Below are positions 7,143 through 13,849 of a stretch of DNA of 13,849 nucleotides, piece by piece. Under the pieces are notes generated by a model. The model was given only the letters and a program-made list of their open reading frames with translations. It did no database searches and was not told the DNA's origin. Numbering within the stretch: the first letter of the stretch is position 1; each line of letters begins with the position of its first letter. Source of the DNA: Chitinophagaceae bacterium (GTDB lineage: Bacteria > Bacteroidota > Bacteroidia > Chitinophagales > Chitinophagaceae). Made by a program: the position numbers and the translations under genes. The stretch covers positions 1 to 13,849 of the forward strand of contig JAJTCI010000022.1 of assembly GCA_021323155.1 (NCBI GenBank), written 5' to 3'.

Positions 7143-8477
7143 TTGACGGGCCTTTATTTCAAGATATTTGTTAAGCGCGTTGACCGTTAGGTTTTGAGGC
7201 GGGGTAAGGATCGTCATGATACCATGTTGCTGCAACTCGGCCACGATTGATTGTTTTTCTGAAGCGAATTGCTCCGCCACCGCCTTTGTATACACCTGTT
7301 TCAAGTTACCCGCGGGATCGTTTAACAAAGCCTCTAATTCCGTATTCTCGAAAAATACCGTCACGAGCAGGTGATCCGCTGCCAGCTTCCGGAGATAAGG
7401 CAGCTGCCTCCTCATGCCACTTAAAGATTCAAAGTTGGTAAATAGCACGAGCAGGCTTCGCTGGTTGATTTTTCGTTTTACCTGGATATACAATTTCTCG
7501 AAATCACTTTCAAGGTAACGGCTCTTTTGCTTGTACAACAACTCCAGGATCGCCTGCATTTGCGACAACTTCCGGTCGGCGGTAAGAAATGAGCTGATCT
7601 TTTCAGCGAAGGTGATGATGCCGGCCTTATCCTGTTTCAACAAAGCAACATTACTCAGCACAAGGGACGCGTTGACTGAATAATCCAGTAAGCTGAGGCC
7701 CTCGAATGGCATACGCATCACCCGGCTCTTATCGATGATACAATAGATCTGCTGGCTTTTCTCATCGGTATAGTTGTTCACCATCAACTGTCCCTTCCGC
7801 GCCGTCGCTTTCCAGTTAACGGTGCGGTAATCGTCGCCAGTAACGTACTCCTTTATCTGCTCGAATTCCATTGTATGACCCAGGCTCCTTACTTTCTTAA
7901 CCCCTACCTCGCTCAAACGATTGCTGATGGCCATGAGCTGGTAACGCCGCATTTGTATATAAGATGGATAGACCGGCACATTTACCGGTTGCCCCACTGT
8001 CAATCGTCTTTTGAACAGGCCGATGCTGGTGGAACAGAACAAGCGGATATAACCAAACTCATATTCGCCCCGCTTGACCGGGCGGAGTTGGTACTTAAGG
8101 TATTTACTTTCTCCTTCAGCCAACACCAAATGGAAGTGTACATCACGTTTCTGGAACTGGTGGGGCACCTCGTCGATCACGTCGAGCGTGACAGTGAAGG
8201 GGTAATGATTTTCAAAATGGATCTGCACCGGGTTGTCATCGCCGTTGCTGAGCCTCTCCGCGTGAGACCGCACCGCGCTTACACCCCTGAACCTGTACAA
8301 AAAGAAGTAATCGGCCAGGGCAAGCACCCCCAGCACAAGCAATGCGGCATAGGGAATGATGCCCAACCAGGGAATGAAGAAGCGAATGACGAATAGCACA
8401 ATGCACGCCGTCAGCGCCGCGTGCCAGCGGTTGCTTACGAATAAAGAGCCGATATATTTCTTCCAGGCTTTGATCAC
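7134..8477 (-). CDS. DUF58 domain-containing membrane-anchored protein (MoxR partner)
   Basis: This is a 447-residue protein with two N-terminal membrane helices (about 19-37 and 40-60) and a large soluble part. The DUF58 hallmark lies at about 199-236 (LGHTMEFEQIKEY, then GDDYRTVNWKATARKGQLMVN). It is followed by a von Willebrand A-like fold that begins IYCIIDKSRVM (244-254). The metal-site motif is degenerate: D249 and S251 are present, but the second serine of DxSxS is V253. DUF58 proteins are nearly always encoded beside MoxR ATPases and are thought to link them to their targets; the exact role is unproven. Start: the frame opens right after the MoxR stop (TAA GCC GTG), so the GTG at 8477 is the only reasonable start. 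It is the last gene of the operon and ends in a TGA at 7136-7134, inside the 3' end of the methyltransferase gene. Confidence 0.92.
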   Translation of the reverse strand: MIKAWKKYIGSLFVSNRWHAALTACIVLFVIRFFIPWLGIIPYAALLVLGVLALADYFFLYRFRGVSAVRSHAERLSNGDDNPVQIHFENHYPFTVTLDVIDEVPHQFQKRDVHFHLVLAEGESKYLKYQLRPVKRGEYEFGYIRLFCSTSIGLFKRRLTVGQPVNVPVYPSYIQMRRYQLMAISNRLSEVGVKKVRSLGHTMEFEQIKEYVTGDDYRTVNWKATARKGQLMVNNYTDEKSQQIYCIIDKSRVMRMPFEGLSLLDYSVNASLVLSNVALLKQDKAGIITFAEKISSFLTADRKLSQMQAILELLYKQKSRYLESDFEKLYIQVKRKINQRSLLVLFTNFESLSGMRRQLPYLRKLAADHLLVTVFFENTELEALLNDPAGNLKQVYTKAVAEQFASEKQSIVAELQQHGIMTILTPPQNLTVNALNKYLEIKARQLL

Positions 8478-8480
8478 GGC

Positions 8481-9443
8481 TTAACGGGGTACTTCTACTT
8501 TTTTGAGAATTTCAGTGATCACGTCGGCAGGAGTGCTGCCTTCCATTTCTTTTTCGGGGGTAAGGATGATGCGGTGCGATAACACCGGGTGGAGGACCTC
8601 TGAGACATCATCCGGCGTAACAAAACCGCGCCCACGCATCGCCGCAATGGCTTTCGATGATTTCAGTACTGCAACTGACGCCCTGGGACTACCACCGAGG
8701 TAAACGGATTTGTTGTTGCGGGTCTCGTACACCAGTTCCGCGATATAACGCATTACTTTGTCCTCTACGTGAACGCCGGTCACCACCTGGCGGTATTCAT
8801 TGATCTGCTGCGCGGTCAAAACAGGACGCACGACGTCGGTAAAATGCGCGGTGATGCCCTGGTGGGTATGTTCCAGTATCCGGATCTCTTCGTCCGGCGT
8901 GGGGTACTTCACTTCGATCTTGAATAAGAACCTGTCAAGCTGCGCTTCCGGTAACCGGTACGTTCCTTCATGCTCCACAGGATTCTGTGTGGCGAGTACC
9001 ATGAACGGCTCTTTGAATTTATACGTCGTGCCGTCGTAGGTGATCTGTCTTTCTTCCATCACCTCGAACAATGCCGCCTGCGTTTTGGCAGGGGAACGAT
9101 TGATCTCGTCGATCAGGACCAGGTTGCTGAACACAGGTCCTTGTTTGAAATTAAAAGTGGCCGACTGCGGGTTAAAGACGGAAGTGCCTATTACGTCGCT
9201 TGGCATCAGGTCGGGTGTGAACTGTATCCTTGAAAAGGGCACGTCAATGCACCGGGCCATCAGTTTCGCGGTAAGGGTTTTGGCTACGCCGGGCACCCCT
9301 TCGATCAGCACATGACCTTCGGCAAGGAGCGCGGCAAGTATCAGGTCGATCATCTTTTCCTGGCCTACGATCACTTTACCGATCTCCGCCCGGATCCGGT
9401 CTACAGCCTCATTTAATTGTGTGACGTCAATTCTGTTCTCCAT
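8481..9443 (-). CDS. MoxR family AAA+ ATPase
   Basis: This is a 320-residue cytosolic AAA+ ATPase of normal MoxR length. Visible motifs are Walker A GVPGVAKT (49-56), Walker B LVLIDE (108-113), sensor 1 in ATQNP (N154), the conserved EGTYRLPEAQLDRF (159-172) with R171 in the arginine-finger region, and sensor 2 GSPR (R254) in the lid. Everything needed for ATP hydrolysis is present. MoxR proteins act as chaperone-like remodellers of partner proteins, often together with a VWA-fold partner. Here the partner is the DUF58 protein encoded three bases downstream. The ATG at 9443 lies three bases after the TAA of the DUF4350 gene and in the same frame. The 25 bases before it are A/T-rich with no Shine-Dalgarno, so reinitiation or coupling is likely. 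Confidence 0.95.
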   Translation of the reverse strand: MENRIDVTQLNEAVDRIRAEIGKVIVGQEKMIDLILAALLAEGHVLIEGVPGVAKTLTAKLMARCIDVPFSRIQFTPDLMPSDVIGTSVFNPQSATFNFKQGPVFSNLVLIDEINRSPAKTQAALFEVMEERQITYDGTTYKFKEPFMVLATQNPVEHEGTYRLPEAQLDRFLFKIEVKYPTPDEEIRILEHTHQGITAHFTDVVRPVLTAQQINEYRQVVTGVHVEDKVMRYIAELVYETRNNKSVYLGGSPRASVAVLKSSKAIAAMRGRGFVTPDDVSEVLHPVLSHRIILTPEKEMEGSTPADVITEILKKVEVPR

Positions 9444-9446
9444 GCT

Positions 9447-10637
9447 TTATGTTTTGGATGAAATATAGAAATTATCAATGCGATAGTTCAGCCTGAGCAG
9501 CACCTGGTCACTCACCGGGTGGCTTCCTTCAATTTCACTGATGATGGCGATGATCTCCCGGACTTTTTCTTCCGCCACCCCGGAGCGTTTAGCCAGCACT
9601 GTTACAAATTCATCGTTGAGCTCACGGGTTTGAAGATAATATCGCCTGCGGATATACTGTAGCCAATACTGCACTTTACTATTAGCGATGCTACGATTGT
9701 CTTTCTGGCCGAGATACACCGCGGACACCGTTTTAACGAAGTCGATTGTAGAGTTACGAAGCGGCTCAATTACCGGTATGATGCGTTGCCGTCGTTTCAT
9801 CTCAAACAGCACATAAATGACCAACGCGGCGATCGAGAGCCAGAGGGCAATGCGTAGCCAGTGATCGTTCAGGAAAAAACGAAGTGGCGTTGTTGCACCG
9901 GTACGACCCAGCTTATAATATTCGTCCCAGTATACGGCGCTCACATCGTCCGGCAGGTAAGACAACGCGCGTGATGCGTACTCATGGTTATCCCGGTACA
10001 GCATGAAATAATTACTGAAGCAAAGGGGTGCCGCGTGAATATAAACGGCCCCGGAGCCAAACTCGACCCTTACAAAATTGGGATCAGATTTGTGCGTGGT
10101 ACCAAGAATGGTGGTAGAGTCGGGTTTGTTAACCGCCGAAAACCTCCCGTCAACTGTAAACCTCCGGTATCGGTAAGAAGAGTCGGCTTTCAGCTCCGGG
10201 TTCACAAAATTGATGGCCGTTGAATCCTTCATCCAGAAATCAGTAAAGTCAAGTGTTTCCAGGCCAAGCGTGTCCAGGAATTTCTTGTTTATTGAGGCGG
10301 CAGAAATAAAAACATAATTGCCATCGTTTACAAAACCCAATAATTCATCCTGGTCCGGCTTTCCTATTTCGAAATGGGGCGCGACGACAACATAAGCTGT
10401 ATTCTTCAGGCTATTGTCATGAATGAAATTATATGCTGGTTCGCGCAGGGTATTTATCGGTGTGCCGGGGAAAAGGTCTTGTAAGCGATTGAAAAGGATA
10501 TAGGCCCCGTAAGGATTGCGATCGTCTTTACTAAGGGTTATTTTCCAGCTGAGTGGTTGCGGCCGATTGATCTCAGCCACCACATAGAGCACCAGCAAGA
10601 CTCCAAAGATCAATATGAATCTCCTGTAGCTCTTCAT
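9447..10637 (-). CDS. DUF4350 domain-containing membrane protein
   Basis: This is a 396-residue protein with an N-terminal membrane anchor (about 7-22) and a second helix (about 260-279), so residues 24-258 face one side (probably the periplasm) and the C-terminal 115 residues, which begin KRRQR, are cytosolic. The pattern DRNPYGAYILFNRLQDLFPG (39-58), then YVVVAPHF (82-89), then LLGFVNDGNYVFISAA (99-114) is the DUF4350 signature, an alpha/beta sensor-like fold that I think resembles class I glutamine amidotransferase folds. No catalytic cysteine is visible where such an enzyme would need one, so a binding role is more likely. The cytosolic tail is helical and could be the MoxR contact (inference). 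The ATG overlaps the TGA of the DUF4129 gene (TGATG). It ends in TAA, one codon before the MoxR start. Confidence 0.85.
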   Translation of the reverse strand: MKSYRRFILIFGVLLVLYVVAEINRPQPLSWKITLSKDDRNPYGAYILFNRLQDLFPGTPINTLREPAYNFIHDNSLKNTAYVVVAPHFEIGKPDQDELLGFVNDGNYVFISAASINKKFLDTLGLETLDFTDFWMKDSTAINFVNPELKADSSYRYRRFTVDGRFSAVNKPDSTTILGTTHKSDPNFVRVEFGSGAVYIHAAPLCFSNYFMLYRDNHEYASRALSYLPDDVSAVYWDEYYKLGRTGATTPLRFFLNDHWLRIALWLSIAALVIYVLFEMKRRQRIIPVIEPLRNSTIDFVKTVSAVYLGQKDNRSIANSKVQYWLQYIRRRYYLQTRELNDEFVTVLAKRSGVAEEKVREIIAIISEIEGSHPVSDQVLLRLNYRIDNFYISSKT

Positions 10638-11326
10638 CAGCCGATCTTGGTTTTGAAGTCCGTGAATGCTGCATCAATTTCCTCGAAGTGCGCTTTACTC
10701 ACCGGTATGCCACCATACCACGCATACTCGAACGCATGAGTCAGTTGATGAAAAGAGTGGTGGGACGGGTGCTCCAGCAATTCCTGCAAATAATTGTAAT
10801 TGGTTTTGCCAGGCCGCCAGGCGATCAGCGACTTATCGCTGAGCAGTTTCAATGAATGGAGGTAGACGAGGCGCACGGCCAGCCTGTAATTCCCATTGCC
10901 CAGTGCGTCCCTTATGGCTTCTTCGAATGATATGGTGTGAATGTTTTCCTCGCCGATCTCGTAATCTAATTTCCCGCGCCCTTTGCCTCTAAAGAGCCCG
11001 GTACGATCCCCGAATAACTTCCATATGAAAAAGACAAGGACCGCGATGCCCAATATGACCAGGATCGTTCTGAGTGTGATCCTGCCGGCCGGCGTTGAAG
11101 TGATCCTGTAGATCCAATCCCAGAAAGACGCCCATAGTCGCTGCCATAGTGAGCTGACCGGTTCGGCCTTATCGTATTGGAATTGCTTGTCTCGTTTGTA
11201 TGCTTCCAACGCCGCGGCATCGAAGGTGCGGATGGAAACACTGCCCGAGTCAAGCGGGGCTGGTTCCTGGGCCACCGCTGTAGCGCAACCCAGGAAGATC
11301 AATATCAACAACGCAGCATACCGCAT
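10637..11326 (-). CDS. DUF4129 domain-containing membrane protein
   Basis: This is a 229-residue protein. Residues 1-20 are a signal peptide (MRYAALLILIFLGCATAVAQ); FLGC is a poor lipobox, so lipoprotein status is possible but unlikely. Residues 21-83 form an extracytoplasmic Trp-rich segment, and residues 84-104 are a membrane helix ending in a basic stop-transfer (WKLFGDR). Residues 130-225 are a cytosolic helical DUF4129 domain with the family pattern RLAVRLVYLHSLKLL, then IAWRPGKTNYNYL, then FEYAWYGG. DUF4129 proteins recur beside MoxR-DUF58 genes, sometimes fused to transglutaminase domains; no such domain is present here. Start: I use the ATG at 11326, which forms a TGATG with the upstream stop; a TTG one codon earlier is less likely. 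The ATG of DUF4350 overlaps its stop in the same way. Confidence 0.85.
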   Translation of the reverse strand: MRYAALLILIFLGCATAVAQEPAPLDSGSVSIRTFDAAALEAYKRDKQFQYDKAEPVSSLWQRLWASFWDWIYRITSTPAGRITLRTILVILGIAVLVFFIWKLFGDRTGLFRGKGRGKLDYEIGEENIHTISFEEAIRDALGNGNYRLAVRLVYLHSLKLLSDKSLIAWRPGKTNYNYLQELLEHPSHHSFHQLTHAFEYAWYGGIPVSKAHFEEIDAAFTDFKTKIG

Positions 11327-12207
11327 CAATACTGCTCCTCGGTTTTATCGTTTGAAGGAGCGGAACCAAGGGTATCCAGTTTGCGCATAATTCCGGTGCC
11401 GTCCATCCTTTCGGTCAGGCTGTAATAATTAAGACCGACAGAAATCGCAAATATCACGTAGAAACAGTAGCCGAACACATTGGTGATGGCGCTTACCGTA
11501 GCCATGCTCGATTGCATATCGCCACCGGTAGAGACGTAAGAGCCAACCCCCACCATGAGCCCCAGTATCATACCGATGACTCCCGCTGAGAACGCGTATA
11601 TCAGGTACGCTACAAGGTAAACAGCAAACGATAACCAGAAATTCTCTTTCACCAGGGCAAAACAGCGGCTGAATGTTTCACCAATGGACGCGTCCTCGTT
11701 CACCATGATCATGATGGCCGGTGCAAAAACCACCATCAGGTAAATACCGGGTACGATACAAAACACTAATCCAACGACGATCAGCAGCCAGATGAGGATC
11801 ATCAGGCCAAGGGCGGGGAAGAAATGCTTCCTAAACTCCTCCCATACCGCTTCCAGCGAAGGCGATGTCTCATCCAGGTCATACAATTTGAAATAACAGG
11901 CGATTGTCAGGTTCATGGCAACGGAGGCCGCCACGCCAAGAAAAATGATCAGGAAGTACGAACCGGTAAAGATCGCACCGAAAATATCGCCCGGTTGCCC
12001 GTTACCTGTCCCTATCCTGTCAAATACCGACCACAGCTGCGTCTGGTAAATAGCGCTGACGATCGCGGCGGCGAGGAGAAACACTCCCGCGATAAGGAGG
12101 AAGTTCTTCATCAGGGGTTTGAACTCCTGGCGCAGGAACTGGAAGGTGTCTCCCAGGTTCTCGCCGAAGTCTCTTACTTTCCGGAGGTAAATTTTTTGTT
12201 GAGCCAT
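11326..12207 (-). CDS. Multi-pass membrane protein of unknown function
   Basis: This is a 293-residue protein with about six membrane segments (roughly 34-54, 79-105, 132-151, 152-170, 190-222 and 240-262), a short basic N-terminus and a polar C-tail. Features worth noting are the amphipathic N-terminal stretch KIYLRKVRDFGENLGDTF, the helix-turn IVPGIYL (151-157), and the reentrant-like VKENFWLSFAVYL (186-198). The overall plan resembles the membrane domain found in some glycerophosphodiester phosphodiesterases and DUF975-like proteins, but no enzymatic motif is seen and I do not recognise a named family with certainty. Its first 34 bases overlap the end of the SpoIIM-like gene in another frame. 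The next in-frame Met is residue 33, which would cut the conserved-looking N-terminus, so the overlap is probably real. Position in the operon suggests it is a membrane subunit of the MoxR-linked complex. Confidence 0.8.
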   Translation of the reverse strand: MAQQKIYLRKVRDFGENLGDTFQFLRQEFKPLMKNFLLIAGVFLLAAAIVSAIYQTQLWSVFDRIGTGNGQPGDIFGAIFTGSYFLIIFLGVAASVAMNLTIACYFKLYDLDETSPSLEAVWEEFRKHFFPALGLMILIWLLIVVGLVFCIVPGIYLMVVFAPAIMIMVNEDASIGETFSRCFALVKENFWLSFAVYLVAYLIYAFSAGVIGMILGLMVGVGSYVSTGGDMQSSMATVSAITNVFGYCFYVIFAISVGLNYYSLTERMDGTGIMRKLDTLGSAPSNDKTEEQY

Positions 12208-13202
12208 AGATCAAAGTCATTATTGGTAAATACAGATGCCCGGCCCCTGCTGCTTTCAATTCGCTTATGCAGCCTGATCGGGTAAATGATAAAGTACCAT
12301 ATGATAAATAAAAGTGACACACCTAAAATAGTAACACTCGTCAATACGGGCATCCCGGTGTGCCGGGTAACGTAGCCTTCGAGGAATGCCGCTGTAAGAA
12401 AAACAGGGACGAGCCCGATTACGATCTTCAGGCCGTCCTTCCCGCCGCGGATAAAAGATACGCCCCGGCTGTAGGTGCCCGGGAACAGGATGCTGGTTCC
12501 AAGAATCAGTCCTGCTGCCCCTGCAATGACAATGGCCCATATCTCCAGCGTGCCGTGGATAAAGACCACCAGTATGCTTTCGACTCCGAGCCCTTTCGAA
12601 AAAAAGTAATACTCAAATGACCCAAGCATTAGACCATTGCTCAGGAGCAGCCAGATGGTGCCCACACAAAAGGTGGCGCCGAAAACGTAGGCAATAAAAG
12701 ACACCTGTATGTTGTTCCAGGCGATGCGGAAGAACATATCCCATTGCCCGGCATGCTTGTATACACCAAATGGGTCGCCCTTCTCGATGTTCTTGTTCGT
12801 CATATTCACATAGCCGTCTCCGAGAATAAGGCGAATGAAGTTTTCATCGTACCTGGCAGACAGTGCACCCATTGCACAGAAAAGCATAAAGAATAAAAAC
12901 GAATACAGGAACTGCCTGTGATATTGCCTGAAGAGAAAAGGCAGCTCGTATTGCCAGAACCACCAGATGCGGTTCTTGTCCTCGATCTTATTTCGATAGA
13001 TCTTCTGATGAAACAATGTTGCCAGGCCGTTAAGGTAACGGGTGGTGGTGCTCTGCGGGTAAAAAGTTTTGGAATACGCAAGGTCGTCCGTGAGTTCGAT
13101 AAAACGGCCAGCCAGCACGTCGGCCGGGGTGTGGTGCCGGATCTCCGTCTCGAACTTTTTCCATTTCTCGGCATTCTGTTTTAAAAACTGGGCTTCCCGC
13201 AT
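12174..13202 (-). CDS. SpoIIM-like (DUF95) multi-pass membrane protein
   Basis: This is a 342-residue protein. A soluble N-terminal helical domain (1-95) is followed by about five membrane segments (97-116, 165-189, 208-236, 255-275 and 288-308) and a cytosolic tail. The stage II sporulation M family signature is HGTLEIWAIVIAGAAG (216-231), followed by the loop YSRGVSFIRGGKDGLK (244-259). In Bacillus SpoIIM is part of the peptidoglycan-degrading DMP complex. Bacteroidota do not sporulate, so here the name marks a fold, perhaps a channel or cell-envelope scaffold (inference). It is the first gene of the operon, starting 83 bases from the divergent RDD gene. SpoIIM-family and RDD genes are commonly neighbours. 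Confidence 0.9.
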   Translation of the reverse strand: MREAQFLKQNAEKWKKFETEIRHHTPADVLAGRFIELTDDLAYSKTFYPQSTTTRYLNGLATLFHQKIYRNKIEDKNRIWWFWQYELPFLFRQYHRQFLYSFLFFMLFCAMGALSARYDENFIRLILGDGYVNMTNKNIEKGDPFGVYKHAGQWDMFFRIAWNNIQVSFIAYVFGATFCVGTIWLLLSNGLMLGSFEYYFFSKGLGVESILVVFIHGTLEIWAIVIAGAAGLILGTSILFPGTYSRGVSFIRGGKDGLKIVIGLVPVFLTAAFLEGYVTRHTGMPVLTSVTILGVSLLFIIWYFIIYPIRLHKRIESSRGRASVFTNNDFDLWLNKKFTSGK

Positions 13203-13285
13203 TGACCATGCATTCGTTGAGGTAAAAATAAACGCAAAAAACGTTGGGTTTTCAGAAATCCTGCATTTATTTACACCGAATTGAT
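13203..13285. promoter_or_regulatory. Divergent promoter region between the SpoIIM-like operon and the RDD gene
   Basis: These 83 bases are the only sizable gap on either side of the operon start, so promoters for both directions should lie here. On the minus strand TATTTTTA (13223-13230) matches TAnnTTTG with one mismatch, 20 bases before the operon's ATG. For the plus direction the best I see is a TTG at 13244-13246 and a poor -7 near 13268. No operator palindrome is evident. Confidence 0.4.
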
Positions 13286-13849
13286 ATGAGTACGATTTCG
13301 ATCACGACTACACAGAATATAGAGGTAGAATACGACCTCGCCAGCCTGGGCGAAAGGATACTGGGCCGCATCCTGGATGGCATATTCCTCGTGATCTACA
13401 TTTTTATATTCGTTTTTGTATTAATAGGAGCCAGCAAGTTGGGTGGCTTCATCGAAAATAATCCCTGGCTCATTATGGCCTTCGCCGCCCCGGTATTCTT
13501 CTACGACCTGGTTCTCGAGGCATTCTTCAATGGCCAGAGCCTTGGTAAAAAGATCATGGGCATTAAAGTGATCAGCCTGAACGGCGAACAGGCGTCCCTT
13601 GGTCAATACCTCATCCGGTGGCTGTTCCGCCTTGTTGATTTCACCTTTTCAGGAAGCCTCTGTGCGTTGATCATGGTGGCTGCCACGGAAAAAAGGCAAC
13701 GGTTGGGCGACATGATCGCTGGCACAACACTGGTGCGGGTAAAACCGCGGACACAGATGCACCAGACCCTCTATGTTCCAACCGAAGAAAACGTCTATGT
13801 ACCCACCTACCCCGAAGTGATCAACCTCTCCGACCGGGATATGCACATC
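13286..13849 (+). CDS. RDD family membrane protein (partial, 3' end outside window)
   Basis: The frame is open for 188 codons from the ATG at 13286 to the window edge, with no stop. Residues 24-35 (RILGRILDGIFL) hold the first conserved Arg and Asp (R28, D31) of the RDD family. Membrane segments lie at about 33-49 and 61-80, with a third near 118-134. The central family motif is GQSLGKKIMGIKV (83-95), followed by R111 and D118 and then KRQRLGDMIAGTTLV (136-150). After the domain a hydrophilic tail begins (residue 151 on), rich in Tyr, Pro and Thr, and continues past the window. RDD proteins have been linked to transport in a few cases, but most have no known role. Being divergent from the SpoIIM-MoxR operon fits its being part of the same system. 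Confidence 0.9.
   Translation, partial: MSTISITTTQNIEVEYDLASLGERILGRILDGIFLVIYIFIFVFVLIGASKLGGFIENNPWLIMAFAAPVFFYDLVLEAFFNGQSLGKKIMGIKVISLNGEQASLGQYLIRWLFRLVDFTFSGSLCALIMVAATEKRQRLGDMIAGTTLVRVKPRTQMHQTLYVPTEENVYVPTYPEVINLSDRDMHI

Larger units (their letters stand above)
7134..13202 (-). other. Six-gene operon: SpoIIM-like, membrane protein, DUF4129, DUF4350, MoxR, DUF58
   Basis: Six co-oriented genes are packed without a promoter-sized gap. Going from 5' to 3', the junctions are a 34-base overlap, two TGATG overlaps of one base, then two gaps of three bases. This implies one transcript and probably translational coupling. An RDD-family gene diverges from its 5' end, 83 bases away. The combination of MoxR, DUF58, DUF4129, DUF4350, SpoIIM and RDD families is a recurrent neighbourhood in Bacteroidota and, as I recall, Actinobacteria. 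It lacks the BatA/B/C/D genes that follow MoxR-DUF58 in the Bat operon. Confidence 0.85.

Noticed and set aside
7875..8396. 173-codon plus-strand frame antisense to the DUF58 gene
   Set aside because: It lies fully inside a well-supported gene and its peptide has no recognisable features.
7134..9443. Bat aerotolerance operon
   Set aside because: MoxR and DUF58 match, but no BatA/BatB VWA, BatC TPR or BatD genes are present; their place is taken by DUF4350, DUF4129 and SpoIIM-type genes.
12174..13202. True sporulation function for the SpoIIM-like gene
   Set aside because: The other genes indicate Bacteroidota, which do not form endospores; only the fold family is supported.

Overview
The window reads as a stretch of chromosome from a member of the Bacteroidota, probably Chitinophagales/Chitinophagaceae (inference). 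The evidence is a type IX secretion-like C-terminal domain, the Bacteroidota-type phosphoglucosamine mutase, Bacteroidota -7 promoter elements (TAnnTTTG) and the absence of strong Shine-Dalgarno sequences. Base composition looks roughly balanced. Coding density is high. No RNA genes, insertion sequences, phage genes or CRISPR arrays were seen, and no stretch over 300 bases lacks a gene.

Left part (1-6262): the last 13 codons of an unidentified gene are followed by a large periplasmic M16 zinc protease with a clear rho-independent terminator. After that, on the minus strand, lie a cysteine desulfurase (with a small 10-bp tandem repeat just past its stop), a 130-residue secreted protein that is little more than a signal peptide plus a type IX sorting-like domain, and a phosphoglucosamine mutase of cell-wall precursor synthesis. 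Middle (6263-7142): a class I methyltransferase is divergent from the mutase and convergent with the next operon, overlapping its 3' end by 9 bp.

Right part (7134-13849): this is the most interesting region. A tightly packed six-gene minus-strand operon reads, in transcription order, SpoIIM-like membrane protein, multi-pass membrane protein, DUF4129 protein, DUF4350 protein, MoxR AAA+ ATPase, DUF58 protein. An RDD-family membrane protein diverges from it and runs off the window. Every junction in the operon is an overlap or a 3-nt gap. DUF4350, MoxR and DUF58 lie in one reading frame, separated only by TAA-plus-one-codon junctions. The set suggests a membrane complex in which a cytosolic MoxR ATPase works with a DUF58 (von Willebrand A-like) adaptor on several membrane partners. 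The families and their clustering are known, but to my knowledge the biochemical role is not established, so this is the best candidate here for an under-described system. It differs from the Bat aerotolerance operon, because no BatA/B VWA, BatC TPR or BatD genes are present.
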